Assembly: GCA_036491755.1 (NCBI GenBank)
Contig: DASXBJ010000032.1
Span: 1 to 6,616, forward strand
Reading direction: 5' to 3'
Origin: DASXBJ01 sp036491755
Lineage (GTDB): Bacteria; Chloroflexota; Dormibacteria; Dormibacterales; Dormibacteraceae
Length of the DNA stretch: 6,616 nt
Of this stretch, positions 5,624-6,616 are shown in pieces. The number at the start of each line of letters is the position of its first letter. Within the stretch, counting starts at the first letter, position 1. The notes under the pieces are model-generated. The model was not told the origin of the DNA. It saw only the letters and a list, made by a program, of their open reading frames with translations, and searched no databases. The translations under genes were made by a program, and so were the position numbers.

Positions 5624-6541
5624 CGGATCGATCGCGGCCGCGAGGCCGGCGATGCGCTCGATCTCCGCGGCCACCTCTGCCGGCGCATACAGCGGAATGT
5701 CGTGAGGGGTGTCGAACCACTTGACCTCGACCCGCGGCGCGACCTCCCGGAGGCGGACGACGCCCTCGTCGGTTGAGCGCGAGATGCGCGCAAAGCTGCG
5801 CAGCGCCAGGAGCGCTGTGGCCGGCACGCCGACGCTCGGCCACAACAGGTCTGTCTGAGATTCGAACAGGCCTCGAAGCAGCTCCAGTCGAACAGGGGCG
5901 GTAAGCGTGAGGATCAATGCGCCCCCGGACGGCATGATTCGCGCTCTGACGAACGCTTCCAGGTCGTCGGCGTACGCTGAATCAAAGTCCTTTCGGGATT
6001 CCGCCGTGGCCTCCTCGAACGTGGCGAATCGCGGCAGCGGAGGCTGCATGATGCGCTGAGCCTCCTCCCAGGTGAAAAGACTCGAGGCACTGCGCACCGG
6101 GCCGTCGATGAAGACCAGGCCCGACACGGCTCCCGGCTGCGTGCCGGCGAGCTCGAGGGCGACGCTGGCGCCCCAGGAATGCCCCGCCACGACGGGCCGG
6201 CCAAGCCCAAGCTCGGTGATCACAAAAACCGCATCCTTGACGAGCTCGCCCACCGCAAAGCCTTCGGGCAGCGTTGGCGCTTGAGGAGGCCGTCCCGTCA
6301 AGCCATGACCACGCTGATCGAGTGCGATCAGCCTGCGGTTCGTGATGTGCAGGGCGACTCGGTCCCAGTACCGCGCGTTGGAGCTCAGGCCATGCAGAAG
6401 GAGGATCGGAGGCTCGACCGAGGCTGCGCCTTCAGGCCGCCACTCGACGTAATGCAGGCGCACGCCATCCCGCTCCAGCCATCCATCGGTGGGTTGGCGC
6501 ACGGCAGCAAGCCTAGCTCGCGGCTGCCTTGACCTCTTCAC
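5603..6541 (-). CDS. alpha/beta hydrolase fold protein
   Basis: A protein of up to 312 residues with a clear alpha/beta hydrolase fold. The oxyanion motif LLLHGLSSNARYWD is at residues 47-60, and LIALDQRGHGLTG follows at about 71-83. The nucleophile elbow AGHSWGAS holds Ser122, and the C-terminal His280 is in DTPHDIPLYAP. The usual acidic residue after strand beta-7 is not obvious: the corresponding stretch reads PATALLALRSFARIS. Asp146 in LVFIDGP or Asp258 could serve. Substrate is unknown; relatives include esterases, epoxide hydrolase-like and C-C bond hydrolases. The GTG at 6541 is the longest start but overlaps the upstream gene by 29 bp; GTG 6502 starts just before RQPTDGWLERDGVRLHY, where family similarity begins, and leaves a 10-bp gap. 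Neither has a good ribosome site. It is transcribed toward the PrgI/VirB4 operon. Confidence 0.87.
   Translation of the reverse strand: MKRSRQPRARLAAVRQPTDGWLERDGVRLHYVEWRPEGAASVEPPILLLHGLSSNARYWDRVALHITNRRLIALDQRGHGLTGRPPQAPTLPEGFAVGELVKDAVFVITELGLGRPVVAGHSWGASVALELAGTQPGAVSGLVFIDGPVRSASSLFTWEEAQRIMQPPLPRFATFEEATAESRKDFDSAYADDLEAFVRARIMPSGGALILTLTAPVRLELLRGLFESQTDLLWPSVGVPATALLALRSFARISRSTDEGVVRLREVAPRVEVKWFDTPHDIPLYAPAEVAAEIERIAGLAAAIDPSEAAAR
5609..5643. repeat. paired GC-only palindromes at the convergent gene ends
   Basis: GGCGGCCGCC at 5609-5618 and TCGCGGCCGCGA at 5632-5643 each contain the palindrome GCGGCCGC, with a third palindrome GATCGATC at 5626-5633 between them. Because GCGGCCGC equals its own complement, the two copies can pair as an 8-bp stem around a 16-base loop, on either strand. 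There is no T-tract, so if it ends transcription it is not a classical intrinsic terminator. It lies at the junction of the GlsB-type gene and the convergent hydrolase, inside the latter's coding end. Confidence 0.4.
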
Positions 6542-6616
6542 GAGCCGTCAAATCCTGCTCGGCCGGCCGCGCCCTGCGCTTGATCAGCAGGGTGGTGAAC
6601 GCGGTAAAGGCGAGCA
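6513..6616 (-). CDS. C-terminus of a probable membrane protein, cut by the window edge
   Basis: On the minus strand the frame is open from 6615 to a TAG at 6515-6513. It encodes 33 visible residues: a hydrophobic end LAFTAFTTLLI, a basic KRRARP, then a polar tail with EQDLTAREEVKAAAS. The first part looks like the end of a membrane helix followed by a cytoplasmic tail. Third codon positions are almost all G or C, unlike the other two frames, which stop early. The hydrolase downstream starts 10 bp after it or overlaps it by 29 bp, so the two are probably cotranscribed. The family cannot be told from this fragment. Confidence 0.5.
   Translation of the reverse strand, partial: LAFTAFTTLLIKRRARPAEQDLTAREEVKAAAS

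Noticed and set aside
5272..5793. A 173-codon minus-strand open frame
   Set aside because: It is an antisense shadow of the GlsB-type gene and an out-of-frame shadow of the hydrolase, with low-complexity composition.

Overview
The window is 6.6 kb of high-GC bacterial DNA with tightly packed genes, strong G/C preference at third codon positions and many GTG or TTG starts. Gene content (a LuxR/cyclase regulator, a PrgI-type VirB3-like protein with a VirB4-like ATPase, a GlsB/YeaQ membrane protein and several alpha/beta hydrolases) suggests a soil-type Actinomycetota, Chloroflexota or Dormibacterota-like organism. That placement is an inference; no phylogenetic marker here settles it.

Left part (1-1338): the 3' portion of a LuxR-type regulator fused to a C-terminal class III nucleotide cyclase domain enters from the left edge. 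Next, on the minus strand, lies what looks like the amputated N-terminus of an ECF sigma factor. About 290 bases with nothing recognisable follow. A minus-strand tRNA-Lys(CTT) with an encoded CCA sits at 1339-1414.

Central part (1415-5623): a divergent promoter region of about 90 bp leads into a plus-strand run of five genes that abut or overlap: PrgI-like membrane protein, VirB4-like ATPase, an unrecognised 198-residue soluble protein, a monoacylglycerol-lipase-like hydrolase and a small GlsB/YeaQ-type three-helix membrane protein. The first gene appears to be transcribed from a leaderless promoter (TTGCTC, 17 bp, TAGTCT, 6 bp, GTG). The spacing suggests one translationally coupled operon. 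The first two genes are the VirB3/VirB4 pair of Gram-positive-type type IV secretion systems, but no relaxase, coupling protein, VirB6 or VirB8 gene is visible. Either the rest is elsewhere or this is a reduced, repurposed ATPase module. The VirB4 frame seems to run about 26 codons beyond its natural end into the next gene, which looks like a frameshift or stop loss.

Right part (5603-6616): a second alpha/beta hydrolase on the minus strand converges on the operon, with a 21-bp 3' overlap containing twin GC-only palindromes. The C-terminus of a probable membrane protein lies upstream of it at the window edge.

The strongest candidates for something undescribed are the PrgI/VirB4/unknown-protein module with its attached lipase, the regulator with its cyclase after the HTH, and the truncated sigma factor.
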